Shown here: piece by piece, positions 49,082-62,000 of the stretch | Layout: every line of letters starts with the position of its first letter | Numbering within the stretch: the first letter of the stretch is position 1 | Assembly (NCBI GenBank): GCA_003344405.1 | Contig: NOWV01000002.1 | Span: forward strand, 1,550,001 to 1,614,000 | DNA: 64,000 nucleotides | Direction of reading: 5' to 3' | DNA from: Trichoplax sp. H2 | Taxonomy: Eukaryota > Placozoa > Uniplacotomia > Trichoplacea | Translations under genes and position numbers: made by a program | The notes under the pieces: model-generated | Told to the model about the DNA's origin: nothing | The model's database searches: none | Seen by the model: only the letters and a program-made list of their open reading frames with translations

Positions 49082-50108
49082 ATTTAAAGCTCCTAGAACG
49101 TTAATCAATTTGTTTCAACATCCCGCTATCATTATAGCATGGATTATCGGTCTATGTGGAATGATAGCTAACGTTACGCTTCTAATTACTATTTGGAAAA
49201 GATATCAGGCAACCTTTAAAAAGGGCTGGTTCAAAAAGGAGTTAAAGACAGTGGAGTTATATATCATTAATTTAGTATTTGTTGATATACTAGGTGCAAC
49301 CTACCTGCTTATCATTGCTGTTGCGAATACTGTTTATGATGTTCATGATACCCGTGGAAAGTTACCATCTTCAAATTTTAGCAATATATTCACAAATAAT
49401 AGCAAGCCTGTATCTATCGTTAATAGATGGGGAATCCATCCCCTCTGCAACATAGCCAGATTTCTTTACTTTTTATCACTTACTATGTCTGTTTTAATTA
49501 CACTATTAATCGCTATAGAGCGCTGGTTAGTTGTCCTTGGATCTTTAAAAACTTCAGAAGTTAACAGAACAAGAGCGAGAGTAATATTAATACTCTGTTG
49601 GTTATTTTGTATCGGGAAGGCTCTTTATCCATTTATACGATCTATAGTGGTCTTAGATCGTGTTAAGAATCAAACACGCAGCAATCTAATGTTATGCCTA
49701 CTTGCAGATCCAGATATTTCTAATGTACGTTATTTCAACACCATTAACTTAAATATCTTTTATATTTCTTACGTTTTGTGCATTTTAATATACATGTTAT
49801 TGCTGATTAAAATGCATCAAGCCAGAAAGATTACTCTATATAACAGTAAGAAACCGCAAGTTATTTTAGCAAAAACTATGGCCCTTATCACCGTTTGTAA
49901 TTTATTCTCCAATCTTCCCATTACAATCATTATTATATGCAGAATGAGAGGATTAACTATTGTTTTTAACCCAAATTTTACACATGCTTCTGCGATTTGT
50001 ATCGTACTGATGTTTGTCAGTACAATTAGTAATCCAATTATCTACATTAACAGAAATCATCAAACTACGAATCGTAGTCAACGCCGCGTACGCATGAGAA
50101 AATTATAA
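49082..50108 (+). CDS. Rhodopsin-type seven-transmembrane receptor, terminal exon (receptor 1)
   Basis: The exon starts after a clear acceptor (tattattttag, ending at 49081) and runs in phase 2 to a TAA. Helices in order: IIIAWIIGLCGMIANVTLLI; YIINLVFVDILGATYLLIIA; a Cys-bearing start of TM3 (HPLCNIARFLYFLSLTMSV) ending in AIERW in place of DRY; VILILCWLFCIGKALYPFI; ISYVLCILIYMLLLIKMHQ; MALITVCNLFSNLPITIIII; and a TM7 with NPIIY. The order and wording resemble leucine-rich-repeat or relaxin-type receptors (LGR/RXFP) that placozoans carry in numbers, but no ectodomain is visible. The first in-frame ATG lies inside TM1, so an upstream exon must supply the start. The tail after NPIIY is short and Arg-rich. 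Ligand unknown. Confidence 0.8.
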
Positions 50109-53100
50109 TAAATTAGCGGCTATAGAGACCGGATCATATTATAGCCGTATTAAGCAAAAAATAGGTTAGCAAATTTAAGTTCTTACAAATAATAACGCCA
50201 ATACCAATTTCTGAATTTAGTGTAAGGTAGTATGATTCAATTGAAAATATAAACACCGATACAGTAATTACTTTCTCTGGTAAGCTTTGCTATATATGAC
50301 GTTCATATTACGGAACTACGTCCGGATGTTATGTTTACTTATTGACAATATTCTTCAATGTCTTTAGAGTGATTAGTAGACTAGCATATACTTATATACT
50401 TTATTCCCGTAGCAAGTTAATCCACAATCTAATATTGCATTTTAAGGCGAAACTTAAACTCAGTTGCACAGTACTACATATTGCAATCATATAATTGTAA
50501 ACCTCCAAGGTAACCATTCTAGAAGAAAACAACTTGTGTATATTCTTATTAGAATTTGATGATCCGTTTTTGAAATTTGCAAACCATAGAACTAGCTTCG
50601 ATCATGTTATTTATTTTATTGCATAGCCTGTGGCATTCCTAGGATACTTTGTAATTAAAATAATACTATTTAATTATAGACAACAATGCGTTTAATACGT
50701 ACATGTATAGAGATATCCTTTCCATGCAGCTCCTTTTAAGAATCTTACCACCTAGGGCATTTTAGAGATAAGTAGTTATTAATTTCTTAGTTTACTAAAA
50801 GAAAGAGCAAAGACTTGAAATTCTTGTAATGATAAAGAATATTACGTTCAATTTAATCTATATTAATACTTAAGATCTTTTATTTTATGGCTTCATTCTT
50901 AAGAATTCGTTGTCGCCTCGATTAAAATCGTGTCTCAAACGAAATTATCTCATATTACACGATCAAATAAATTTAATATCTTTCAGTATCAAAAAAAATC
51001 TAAATTAAGCATACTACTATCTATTATAGATTATTATATTAGTTTCTAATGCCTTGACCATCCCATTGCCATTCTATTGCTTAAATGTTTTATCACATAT
51101 ATTAGCGCAGCCTGTGAAGCTATGAGTAATTGTAAATCTTAGGTCTATGTACCGTATATTTACTTTATTAGGTACATTTAAATGGTACTGATGTATTCAT
51201 TATGGCAAATGATTGATGATGTCTTTTATCAGATCATTAGGCAGCGTCTCGATCGCATTTAAATACTGCGTATATAAAGATACAAAATCACCCCACATAC
51301 GGCGTTGCTTTATGGATATAGCTTCGACAGGACCATTAATTCAATCCATCACAATCGCCTTATAGATATTAGCAAAAATATTATAATATTTGTCCATCAG
51401 CTAATGGATAAAAAAAAAATATCATGATTTAGAGTTTAACAGGTTAATATATTTGAATTAATCATCACTGAACAGTAAATATATTTAATCGAGTGTAAAT
51501 TCTATTATATTAAAATTCAAATAATCAATATCTAAATATCTTTATACAATATCATTTTATTCATCTTATACAGAAAGGCCGTCAATTCAGTGATATTCAA
51601 AATCACATAGGAATTTTTTCTATTTCCAATGGTATCAAATATATTAAATTAAATACGATAATTGAGAAAATGCCCATTAAATTATATACGAGTGATTATA
51701 GTAGCTGTCAATAATGTATGCAGTTTTCATTGGACTATTCTAATCTCGTTGTTAACTTGTGATTGCCATAAATAACTCCAGCGCAAGCTATCTTTTTCTC
51801 TTACATGTATCCGTAATTTCGGCATTATTGACAATAACGATATTAAATAACCATGCACACCTTAAAAATTACTGCTATGGTTCTGTGCAATTATGCGATC
51901 TTATTATCTACGTTTGGCATTTATGATTAGAAGCTAATTTCGGAGATATAATCCGTTATGCTATTACTGCAATTTTTTATCTTCTTATGTTAAGTATCAT
52001 GAATCACGATTTGTTTTATTTTAGTAGCGATGAAAAATGATTCGCATAATATCTATATGGTCATTCTCTTTCCAATATCAACTATTATTGAAATCAACAC
52101 CATTAAGTTCGCAACTTTGCATGCAGTCTTGATATTGAAACATCGTATTATAAAATTCGAATTATAGCTGCCTTTACAATAATTGCATAAAATTTGGAGC
52201 ACCGATACATAGTGCAGTTTATAATTGAATACTAATATAAAATCTCTATCGATATACTTCGAGTATACGTCCTATGTACTCAGTGATTATCCATCTTGTA
52301 TGGAGTAAAGGAAAATTTTATACAAACTAGCAGAATTACACGTATTGCGTCCCAACAAGATTTATCAGTTCCTTCTTGCATTTCTACGATAAAAACGATT
52401 ACCTTTAAATGTTCGAAAACACCTAGAATGATTTGCAATGCAATACGGCCAGCTAGTTGGGAATACGTCAATAATGAATCAAAACAGTCTTAACAGTTAA
52501 TCTTCCGTATCAAAATCAAGCATGCTTCTGTGTATTATGCGCAGTACAGTAATGTAACCTACAGCATCTACCGATATATATTATTAATTACAACAGATCA
52601 TTAATTAAATTTAATGCATTTTTGTCGTTAATGAAATTAAAATAAACATAATCAGTTCTTTAGCACAAATTTAACGCTGAGCTAAGTATGTTGTTAGAAT
52701 CTCATTTGTATTCATAAAATCATCCGACGTTAATTGGTAAGTATGATTACATTAAGAATTCATTATCAAAGTTAAGTACGGGTAGGTTTATATTTAAAGA
52801 GTCATAAAGCACGAGCCTGAATTCTATTTGGTAAAGCGGGCACCTCTACAGTAAAATCCTGGTTGCCGTCAAAGAAAATCTACAATATACTAGAAATTTT
52901 TGGACGATAAAAAGATTGCACATATATTAATTAGTCATTGTGTAGATCTTTTCAAAGTTAAATCACATTTAAGTAAATTAATTGGGAACTATCGAGCTTT
53001 TTTAAATGGATTATTTTGGATAGGCAGTAAAATTTATGGAGTTTACAAGCAGTAACATAGAGTAGTTAAGAATTTAACATCACATTGTAAGCAATATATA

Positions 53101-54535
53101 ACATACAAAAATTTAACATTCTGTTTCAAAAAATTGGTCGTGAATTATCATCAATCAGTTAGGTCATAGCAAATAAATTTACATTAATATTATATCTTTT
53201 CCTTACAAGAGTAGGGTTAATTTTTATCTATTTTAATGAAGTGATTGATCTTTACAGCAGTGTTCAAGTATAAAATAATTATAGAAGTCTATTACCGTTA
53301 TATTAGATTTTTTTATTATAAATTGCATCTAAAGATTGTATTTAGCGTTACTACCGTTGTATAGTATATATATGACCACAAAGACCAATACGTGTGTAAT
53401 AAGCAGTTTTACTACATACAGTATGCAATGCATAACGACGGAAACTAATTTGTTTATAAAGAATGTAGATTCTACCAATTTTAATTATTTATTTCCTCCG
53501 CAATGATTAGTTAAAGCAGATGTTACAGAAATCAGAGATGTTGTGCACTTGGAATAAAGAAATTGAATTTACGGTTGGTATGAATAATTGACCATTACAA
53601 AATAAGAATATGCATATATGTGCTATTATTGCAAAGGAGTAATGGCCATTTACGGATGCATGTCATGGAGACATATGTTCAGCTTTCAAAAATTTTATCA
53701 ATATACCAAAATATTCAATTTTAGCTGTAACAATTCGAAATAAGGATTTCTAATCTTTACGAGAATTTGAAAACTTTTAGCTCCTTTCATAAACATTCCA
53801 ATTCCCTTTAATAAGAATTTATAAAAAAATAAACAGTGAAAGAGGGCGACAGCCAACTCAATCCAGGTTCTTAACAAATCGTCTATGCAAAATCGTAGAA
53901 TGCTTCCAGTTTAAAATCTAAAATATGGAATAGGAGCAGACAATGTCCTCGCAAACTATTTTGATTTGAATCGGTTTCAAGTTTAATAAATGATTGATCC
54001 ATTTTCGGCTGAAATCTCGATCAAATATCATGATAATTTATAATAAAGCACAGACATATAAAATCAATAACTACTTAGTAAGATTCATGATTGGGATAGA
54101 AAAAGGAAGTTGACTGCCTGCCTGATCGATCAAATGTATGACGGCGATTAGTATCTAATAATATCATATTACAATTATTCACCCCAAATAACATATGGCA
54201 TTCAGTAGTGAACATTGAGAACGTAATTAGCAAATTAAGTGAACTATTATTAACCAAATTAATATAATATTACGCATGTGTAAAAGCACGATGATAACTA
54301 CCACCGACAATATAAATATTCCGCTTGTGGAAACAAATTTCAGTTCGCGTGTAAATAATTCAAGCCCGAAAACGATAGTTAGTTCCATCGAAAATCGTGA
54401 TAAATCTTATTGTCGAACCAAAGCCTTTAATTAATATAAAAAATCGTACCCTACATACGAAAATTTGAAAGTCTCTACCGAAGCTATATCGTAATTATTG
54501 CGTAAACCATAGTTATTATTCTCTTCAATTTAAAC
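50109..54535. other. Spacer between receptors 1 and 2
   Basis: No intact gene found. Overlapping open frames at 52280-52493 on opposite strands have no domain. A weak stretch near 52020-52090 (gtcattctctttccaatatc) resembles the DRF/VIFPIS segment of receptor 2 and could be a receptor relic; this is not established. Ectodomain exons of receptor 2 may hide here. Confidence 0.4.
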
Positions 54536-55609
54536 ATGTTCTATTCACTTTATCAAGGAAATAACACGGCAAGAGCGACGGCGTGGATTATCGGTATGTT
54601 AGGCTTAATTGGAAACGGTTGCATAATTATTTATTCTCGAAAAAAGAATTTATTGAAAGTCAGTAATAAAGGACTAAGTACTCGTTCTAGACAAGCGACC
54701 CGTAAATCATCAGTCATATGCAATTATCTAATTTTTAATTTAGCCATTGCCGATTTGTTAGGCGATCTTTATTTAACTATAATTGTATCAGCCGATACAT
54801 ATTATGGAATTAATTATCCAGTAATTTATCAGACTATCAATCCTGTTAATGAAACAAATATTTGGATCTTTCATCCATTCTGTCATATTGGTAGATTTTT
54901 TTACTTTACATCTACTATTTTGTCTATACTGATTACATTAGTTATTGCCGTTGATCGATTTGTGAGCGTCATTTTTCCCATTAGCAAATTAAAACTAAAT
55001 CTTCAAAGATGTCGAATTATTATGCTAATTTGCTGGATCTTAGCAAGTAGTTTCGGTCTATATCCCACTATTAGAGGATTTATCAACGTAAATTTATTTA
55101 CCAAGATGTTCTGGTTCCCTATTAATGCATGTCTTTATGAAGATACTGATGAACAGCTTGTTACGGACTATATCAACGCAAAATATGCAATTTTTTACAC
55201 TTGTAGTTGTTTAGTATGTCTTTGCTATATTTTTATTTTGATTCACGTAAAAACTAAAAGTAAATCTAGTAGTGCCACTCAATCTGAAGCTATTCAACGT
55301 CATATCCTTCTCATCATGATCGCCGTTACCATTTCTAATATTGGCAGCCTATTACCGTCAACGGTCATGTTTGAACTCTATAGATTAAATACTCCATTTA
55401 CTCTATATGATTATATGCTAACCGTAGGTACCATAATAACATTCGTTAATACCGCAGTTAATCCAATAATTTACATGGTTATGTCACCTTCTTTGACCAG
55501 GAAACTCTTCAAATGTTGTAAGGTTAGATTTTATATACGCAACAGAGTTAACGATGCTTCGCATTGTATAGATGAGGACAAGCCAGTGCATAATCCTCAA
55601 CAATCGTAA
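54536..55609 (+). CDS. Rhodopsin-type seven-transmembrane receptor 2 (357 aa open frame)
   Basis: An intronless frame contains all seven helices: ATAWIIGMLGLIGNGCIIIY; YLIFNLAIADLLGDLYLTII; FCHIGRFFYFTSTILSILIT followed by AVDRF (DRY equivalent) and VIFPIS; IIMLICWILASSFGLYPTI; IFYTCSCLVCLCYIFILIHV; ILLIMIAVTISNIGSLLPST; and TM7 with NPIIYMV. The extracellular Cys of TM3 (HPFC) pairs with that of loop 2 (NACLYED). The cytoplasmic tail has a KCCK cluster, possibly palmitoylated. An AG acceptor at 54511-54512 lies seven codons upstream in frame (phase 1), so this may be the last exon of a longer receptor rather than a single-exon gene. Closest in style to LGR/RXFP-like receptors; ligand unknown. 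Confidence 0.85.
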   Translation: MFYSLYQGNNTARATAWIIGMLGLIGNGCIIIYSRKKNLLKVSNKGLSTRSRQATRKSSVICNYLIFNLAIADLLGDLYLTIIVSADTYYGINYPVIYQTINPVNETNIWIFHPFCHIGRFFYFTSTILSILITLVIAVDRFVSVIFPISKLKLNLQRCRIIMLICWILASSFGLYPTIRGFINVNLFTKMFWFPINACLYEDTDEQLVTDYINAKYAIFYTCSCLVCLCYIFILIHVKTKSKSSSATQSEAIQRHILLIMIAVTISNIGSLLPSTVMFELYRLNTPFTLYDYMLTVGTIITFVNTAVNPIIYMVMSPSLTRKLFKCCKVRFYIRNRVNDASHCIDEDKPVHNPQQS

Positions 55610-58600
55610 TCAACTGATCTAAGTAGTGACTTTAGGTATTGTACTATTATTTATTACTACTCATTAAGATTCCTGTATACTTGATATTAAAATATGCTGT
55701 GGTGTACAGCTTAGTCTACTATATTTAATTCCTGTTGGTTATCATTAGAATGTCTCCTCTGTCTCATTTAAAGGGTTAACGATTAAATATATGACGTATT
55801 TGAAATCAATTCAAATACACCAAGCACTTATCATTACGTTAATAATATTCTAGCTACCTTACATTTAATACTAATATATCTTCATCTAAAACTACTAGGA
55901 CTTGCAATCATTCAAAGTTTCGCTAGTTTATGATACCTTAAATGGTGACAAAAGCATATATAATGCAAAATTGTAGAGTACTAGGTATAATAAAGATTAC
56001 TTTTATTTGAACCGGACTTGATCTAATGCAACTGATGTTAAATAAATCAATATGTAACTGCTTGAAACTATAATAAACTCTAACTTATAAGAAACTTAAT
56101 ATTCACGCCACTGTGTTGTTACAGTTTATAATTTTACTGTGGATGGGTTTGTATTTTTTTCAACGTAATCTTGAGGCCTTTCCTCAGTAGCAACTATAGA
56201 CTTAAGCAGTTAGTGTATTATTTCTAACCTTTGCATTTGTATCATTTTGTAGTAAACTGACGTAGAAAAGACATTAGAGCTAATTAGAGAAGTTATGTAG
56301 GTGTGAAAGTTTGTGTCAGTTCGTGAACTTTCTCTCCAGCTATTCACTATATGCGTATCAGATATTCTATTGGCACGGTCTAACCAACATATTAATTAAA
56401 TATTAGGCAGGTATTAATGCGTACTTTATTGTTAAGAAAAGTATTAGACTAATTAAAGTGAAGAGTAATCGGTAACTTTAGATTAATTAAATGATGTAAT
56501 ATTAGCCTTGTAACTCTACCTCAACATGCTAAAAATAATCACTCGTTTTAAAGCTAATGGAATTAAAAAGTGAAATCGATATCGTAAGCGAGATTTAATT
56601 ATCGTATATCAATTTAATAGAAGCTACTTTTAAAAAATATTTAACTGCTCACGTTAAACAGCACTGAATACCGTAAGTTATGTCGACTCGTAATTTCAGT
56701 ACTTACACGTGGTGATAAGATAGCTTGCGATCAGTTTTTATGCTTACTATAAATTTACGTCAAATACAATGTCATAGTGAAAAATTTAATATACTATGTC
56801 AAGAGTCAATCTCTATTACTCAGAATACAGATAAAGCAATAATTGCTTTATCTTTGCTTGAAGGGTATAATTATTAGATGTAAAAGACGTTCTCGTTCTG
56901 TTGTTTGAATATTATTTTCTATTATAATTAATTAGCGAATACAAGTTACTTATTATTCTCAAGTTAAAAGTAATTAATAGAATAGGATTGTGAAGTTAAA
57001 TTTAAATAACAATCGTTCGAACTTCAGGCTTCGAGTATATTTTGGGAATTAAGTACGGATACTTTATTTCAGAGACGGGAAAGACCATAGAAATTATTAG
57101 CACTGCTTACTGAACATATAGAATAAGTATTTAAATTTTATGCTATAAATTCTGACATAGAGAATAATGAAATAGTGAAAGAAGCAAAGATAAAAATTTT
57201 ATTGAAAGACTGTATACATAAATAGGAAAATTTGATCTTCTTTTTTAAGATCTGCTGTAGTAGGAAGTTTTCCTAGTCTTTCAGAGCTTTTTGTATTATT
57301 ACATAGTATCTTGACGATAGAGAATCGGTAACAAAATCTGATATTATAGAATTACTTGTGTGATTTACATTATTATTACAGTTAGTAGAACAGCTTTTGT
57401 GACAATGACGGAAAGAATAGATATGCTTTATACAAACTCTGCCTATTCCAATATTCGTTTCCTCAATAAACAAAGTATTACGAGTGAGTAAACAGTAACA
57501 TGTAAGGGCAAAATCTCTCTTTGTATTGATAGGCTACTGTAATGCTGTGAGTTTAGTACTTGAGTTAAATTCTTAATTAAGTATAGAATTATTAATATGC
57601 ACTACCGTAGGCTATAGCACTTGCGTAGTTTAATGCGATTAGTTGCTCGTGCCACGGCAAAATATGATAATTTAATGCCCGTGATTAACGTGTGGAAGCG
57701 TGATAATGCTACTACCATTACTAAATAGGTCATGCGCTAGGATTTATAAGCGTATGCAACAGTAGATCAGGAAATCTTCTTGTTCATAGTTTGTTGTAAA
57801 TACAGTTACAATTGGCTTTTATTGTAATAAAGCTTAATTCGAGTTTTAAATCCAGTTAAAGTAATTTATTGTACTTAAATTAAAAATGTAGTTCATGACT
57901 TTGTAAGTATCGATGCTTACAAATGTTGATGTCGCATTTTTCTCATAAATTCACCTCGTATTATTGCTTGATCTGATCAATTTACAGTCTAAATTCTCAG
58001 TACTATTGCAGCAATACACATAATTTCATTTCGATGTACAATATATCCGTCAAAATTTTTGATAAATCATAAATTTAAAGAAAATTGATTAATAAGTACC
58101 TTTATTTAATAAATACTGAAACCAACTGCTGTTTTGTATATGTACACGTATATACAATGATGTAAAAAGTTTCTGTTGAGAGAGTAATACAGTAAGGGCT
58201 GGTAAATTTATTTACTTAATGCTAGTATAATCAACATATAATTAATAGTGTATATTCCCTCTCATCTGTACTAATATTGTTCTAGTAACTATACGTTCAC
58301 TTTCAGTATTTTCATTTTGGATTGAAAATAGTAAGAGAAGCAAAAATTAAAGTTTTCTTGAAAAACTGTGCGTATAAATATAAAATTTGATCTTAATCTG
58401 ATAAGGAATACTGTACTACACTGTCTTTAGGTGATGGATTGGAGCTCTGGATTTCTTGCCCAAAATCCAAACTACCATTACATAAAATAAATATTAGTCG
58501 CCATATTATTGCAGATAAGTTTATCTAAGTCAATCTACAAAATAAAATTTTCGAAAAATTTTTAGAATTTGGCAAGAAAATATTCTGAAACTCCGAAGTG

Positions 58601-59479
58601 TCATAAATATATAAGAGAATTGCTCAGTTTACATGGTCATGCTGGTGAAAAAACGCCACTAGTCTCAGATATTATTAATTTTACACGGTTGCTAGATCAT
58701 TAGCGAATTAAAATTACGAAAAATAAACCCATCACACTTCATAAGACTACTCATATGAAAATGTATCATATGCAGTGATTTACGAATTGTTTAAAGGTTG
58801 TTCAGTCTATGCTTTCAAAATATTCCAAACAAATTGGCGCTATTTTGTTTATTCAACACTGTTATTGACAGCAGCTTTCCGTAACTAGGTATATTTAATT
58901 ATGGCAGTCTTCATCATTCATCACCTCAATGAGAGAACAGCAAATATTATAAACTTTATGTAACCTATCACTAAAGAAAATCTTAAACGATTGCTATTGC
59001 CACTAACTATTGCTCTGTCAAGGATCATTAAAATAAAGAAATATTATCTTCAGTAATTTATAGGCCTAGAGATAAAGACATATTTGCTATAGATAATTAC
59101 TTAGTAGAATCGGTTTTTAATTAATCGGCCGGATTCAAATTTGTCCTTGTAGTTCCATAGATAGAGAAGGTCTTCTCTATTTTCCATTGCTGGATAAAAG
59201 AAAATGGTTCAGTACAAACGAATTGCATTGTATGTATATTCCTCCTACATTACTCTTAGATATTCTTCATTATAACCTTTTTTATTAACTCTGACTACTT
59301 AATTTGATATCTATTTAAATCTGCCTGGTTTTCGCAAATGTATTTTTATTTCTTTTTGAAGATTTTTTTGCAAATTTTTCGTTTAAATGAATTGAATATT
59401 TACTCTACCGTATTCAATTCATTAAATAATTAATTAATATATAATAATGAATTTAAGTTTAACTGAAATAAAGATTTCA
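55610..59479. other. Spacer between receptor 2 and the receptor pseudogene
   Basis: About 3.9 kb of AT-rich DNA with no supported gene. The minus-strand open frame at 57273-57473 has no domain or splice support. No tandem arrays seen. Confidence 0.45.
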
Positions 59480-60335
59480 TAATGTAGAGCCAACTGCAAA
59501 TAAATGGTATCTCCAGTATTATCAATACTGTATAGCAATTACAGATATATTTATGATGCGTTTAAATAGCATTGGATATAATTACTGCTGTACAAAGGCA
59601 CCAGATTTTATAAGGTCTCATTATAATATAATTAATCGTATTAATAGTACAGAAAATTAATCAAATAGCATTTGGAATTCATCTGTTAAGCAATTTTGCG
59701 AAATTGTTGCATCAACACTTATCTGTAATGGTGCTCGTATTGATATATTAGCCATTGCTATTAGCCAATTTTTAGTCGTTTTTTATGAGTATGCCTTATT
59801 AAATCAAAATTAATCTCACAAACTGCTGCATTAATTTACACACATATATTTGCTCGAAAGAGCATGTAGTTTTGGTCCATACACAATTATGAAAGAGATT
59901 GTCCACAAAGAGATATTTTGTTAAGTTGTTTTGTTTTGTATTATTAAATCTCTTTATGAAAAATAGATTGTTATCAGTTCGAATGAAAATTAAAAAATCT
60001 CTTTAAGTAGGGTACGCTGTTTCTAAAAATTTATTGCATTTTTATTTTCAGCTACCAAAAACTAAAAGCAGGTTGATTAGTGTTAATAATACGCAATGGC
60101 AGGCTACTCAATATAATTTTTTGGGCAAAAATTGTAGTCCTTATTTCTAATGCCACTAGGATATTGCCATCAATGGTTGTGTGCTAGTAAAGTAAACCAT
60201 TTACCTTTCGACATAGATATACGCTAAATATTACCTGTAAAAGAACATATACATTCTAATCAATACAATACCATAGTTTATGTCATCATTCTTGAGCAAG
60301 TCTTTAAACGTCGTTATATAGTCTAATTTACGATA
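59480..60335 (+). pseudogene. Decayed seven-transmembrane receptor (relative of receptor 2)
   Basis: The DNA is collinear with receptor 2 from TM2/TM3 to the end of TM7, but broken by stops and indels. A TM3 piece (atttggaattcatctgttaa to ttagtcgttttttatgagta) matches the receptor-2 stretch from IWIFHPFC to the FVSVIFP region; an equivalent of AVDRF is no longer legible. A TM4 piece has catgtagttttggtccatac, matching SSFGLYP. The end of TM5 has ccaaaaactaaaagcaggtt, matching the codons for VKTKSK. TM6 has tatttctaatgccactagga then ttgccatcaatggttgtg, matching SNIGSLLPSTVM. TM7 has aatcaatacaataccatagt then ttatgtcatcattcttgag, matching NPIIYMVMSPSL. TM1 was not found. No open frame survives. 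Confidence 0.8.
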
Positions 60336-61369
60336 GAGATATTAATTCTTGGTTAATACTACCAGGAAAATCAGTATATAATAATTATTTACAGCGTACG
60401 ATACTATACTAACCATTGCTAGGATACTAATAAGGAATTTGTTTCAAGTTTACTCATTGTAGAAATGGATAGATTGATGAAGTAGATCTGAGATACAGAG
60501 ACTGTTCGTTTAGTATACTTTATCATCAATATATAGCAAGCAAGAAATGCTGACAACAAGTGACACACGATGCTTGCTTGGTATATAGAATACCAAAATT
60601 CTTCAATGTCGATGTAGGAACTTATTTGGGTAGGATACTCTTAAAGAATTCCACCACAGGACTCTTATTACGTGTTATAACTATAAAAAATTAAAAAATA
60701 ACGTATTAATTGCCGATGTCTACTTCCCACAGAATAGAACTGAATCGATAGAGCGCTTCGATCGTTGTGATTATATCTCAGCAAAGCATCAAATTCAAAA
60801 ATTACGTAAATTACTAACAGCCTCCAATTCCTACCTATAGGAGCTGGAATTTTCGATTTTAAAATGGCCAGTTATAATTCTTCTCCTCGCAGCTGTAAAA
60901 AAATTGTTAATGTCGCGTTGCAGCTGAGAATCTAAGTTCATGGATTCAATCGACAATCTACCATCAAGAAAACAATAACTATTCCTGCTCTATCTACAAT
61001 TATTATCCAACATTTAACGAAATTAATTAAAATTTTAATTTAGAATATACTTTTATATATCGGGCATTATATTACCACAAATGGCAACCTATTGTTTTAT
61101 ACAACAAAACTGTATTTATCTCAAAAATTTATTGAATTTTCCAGTTGCTATTGTGGCAAATACTTAAAATTCCGATAACGATATTTCTATACTGAATTAG
61201 ATATTCTAACACCAATGTACACAACTATATAGGTATATTAATAGATTAGGACATAGTAGGGACTTTGAAAGCTCACGTACACATTTCACCTTTTAACATA
61301 AGCAAGTGCATATAATGTATTCTAACTTTAACTAGAGATTATCAAGTCTAGCTTTTCGGAATATACCTC
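60336..61369. other. Intergenic
   Basis: Nothing supported between the pseudogene and the second transposon copy. A ctttgaaagctca word at 61263 recalls the repeat core seen at 9.5 and 15.2 kb. Confidence 0.45.
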
Positions 61370-62000
61370 TGTCACAAAACAGCTTTGCAACAAGATAACG
61401 CAATATACGATCAATAAGTCAATTCCTTGAACCACGTATCAAGGAACGATATCTGCACTATCACGAACACTTTTGCTCTACTAGCAGACTACACAAAGAC
61501 TTAGACGCCTCGTATTTTACGTTAAACACTAAGTTGGAGAATTTCACTTTATTTCACGATATACTGCATTTATATACTACTCCTCAATAGTTCATGAGTC
61601 ATAGTTAATACAATTAACATTAGAATCATTTACTGAATTAGATATTAATTTTAGCTACTGCTCCCTTAATGCAGACAACAGTATTTACGAACATAGACAT
61701 GCGATGACTAATACAGAATAGTCAGATTACGATACGTACTATCACGGAACATTTCCATGATAATTTACAGTCTACCATAAGTAAATTACAATCACAATGA
61801 TTCGAACTGTAAGTAGATGATTTGCATTCCCTATTATAACTATTAATTTCAGTATGTGTATAAGTGTTACTGTCATAAAAAGTCAGTGCTATATTACAAC
61901 ACAGTATATCCAAATTAGAAGTTAACTAAATAAGGATAGTCTAATAGAATTATCCTAACATAGATATTTCTACTGTAATACAGTATATAACACTGTAACA
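61370..62000. mobile_element. Non-autonomous DNA transposon (MITE-like), copy 2
   Basis: Same element as 30734-31323 and in the same orientation, with about 41-45 extra bases near 61854-61900 (tatgtgtataagtgttactg and following). Ends are TGTCACA and TGTAACA. The flanking pentamers acctc (61365-61369) and acgtc (62001-62005) differ at one base, consistent with an aged target-site duplication. A 63-codon minus-strand frame inside it is not a gene. Confidence 0.8.

Noticed and set aside
52280-52493. Opposed open frames of 63 and 65 codons
   Set aside because: Fully overlapping on opposite strands, with no domain and no splice evidence for either.
61722-61913. 63-codon minus-strand open frame
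   Set aside because: Inside the transposon copy; the first copy does not preserve the frame.
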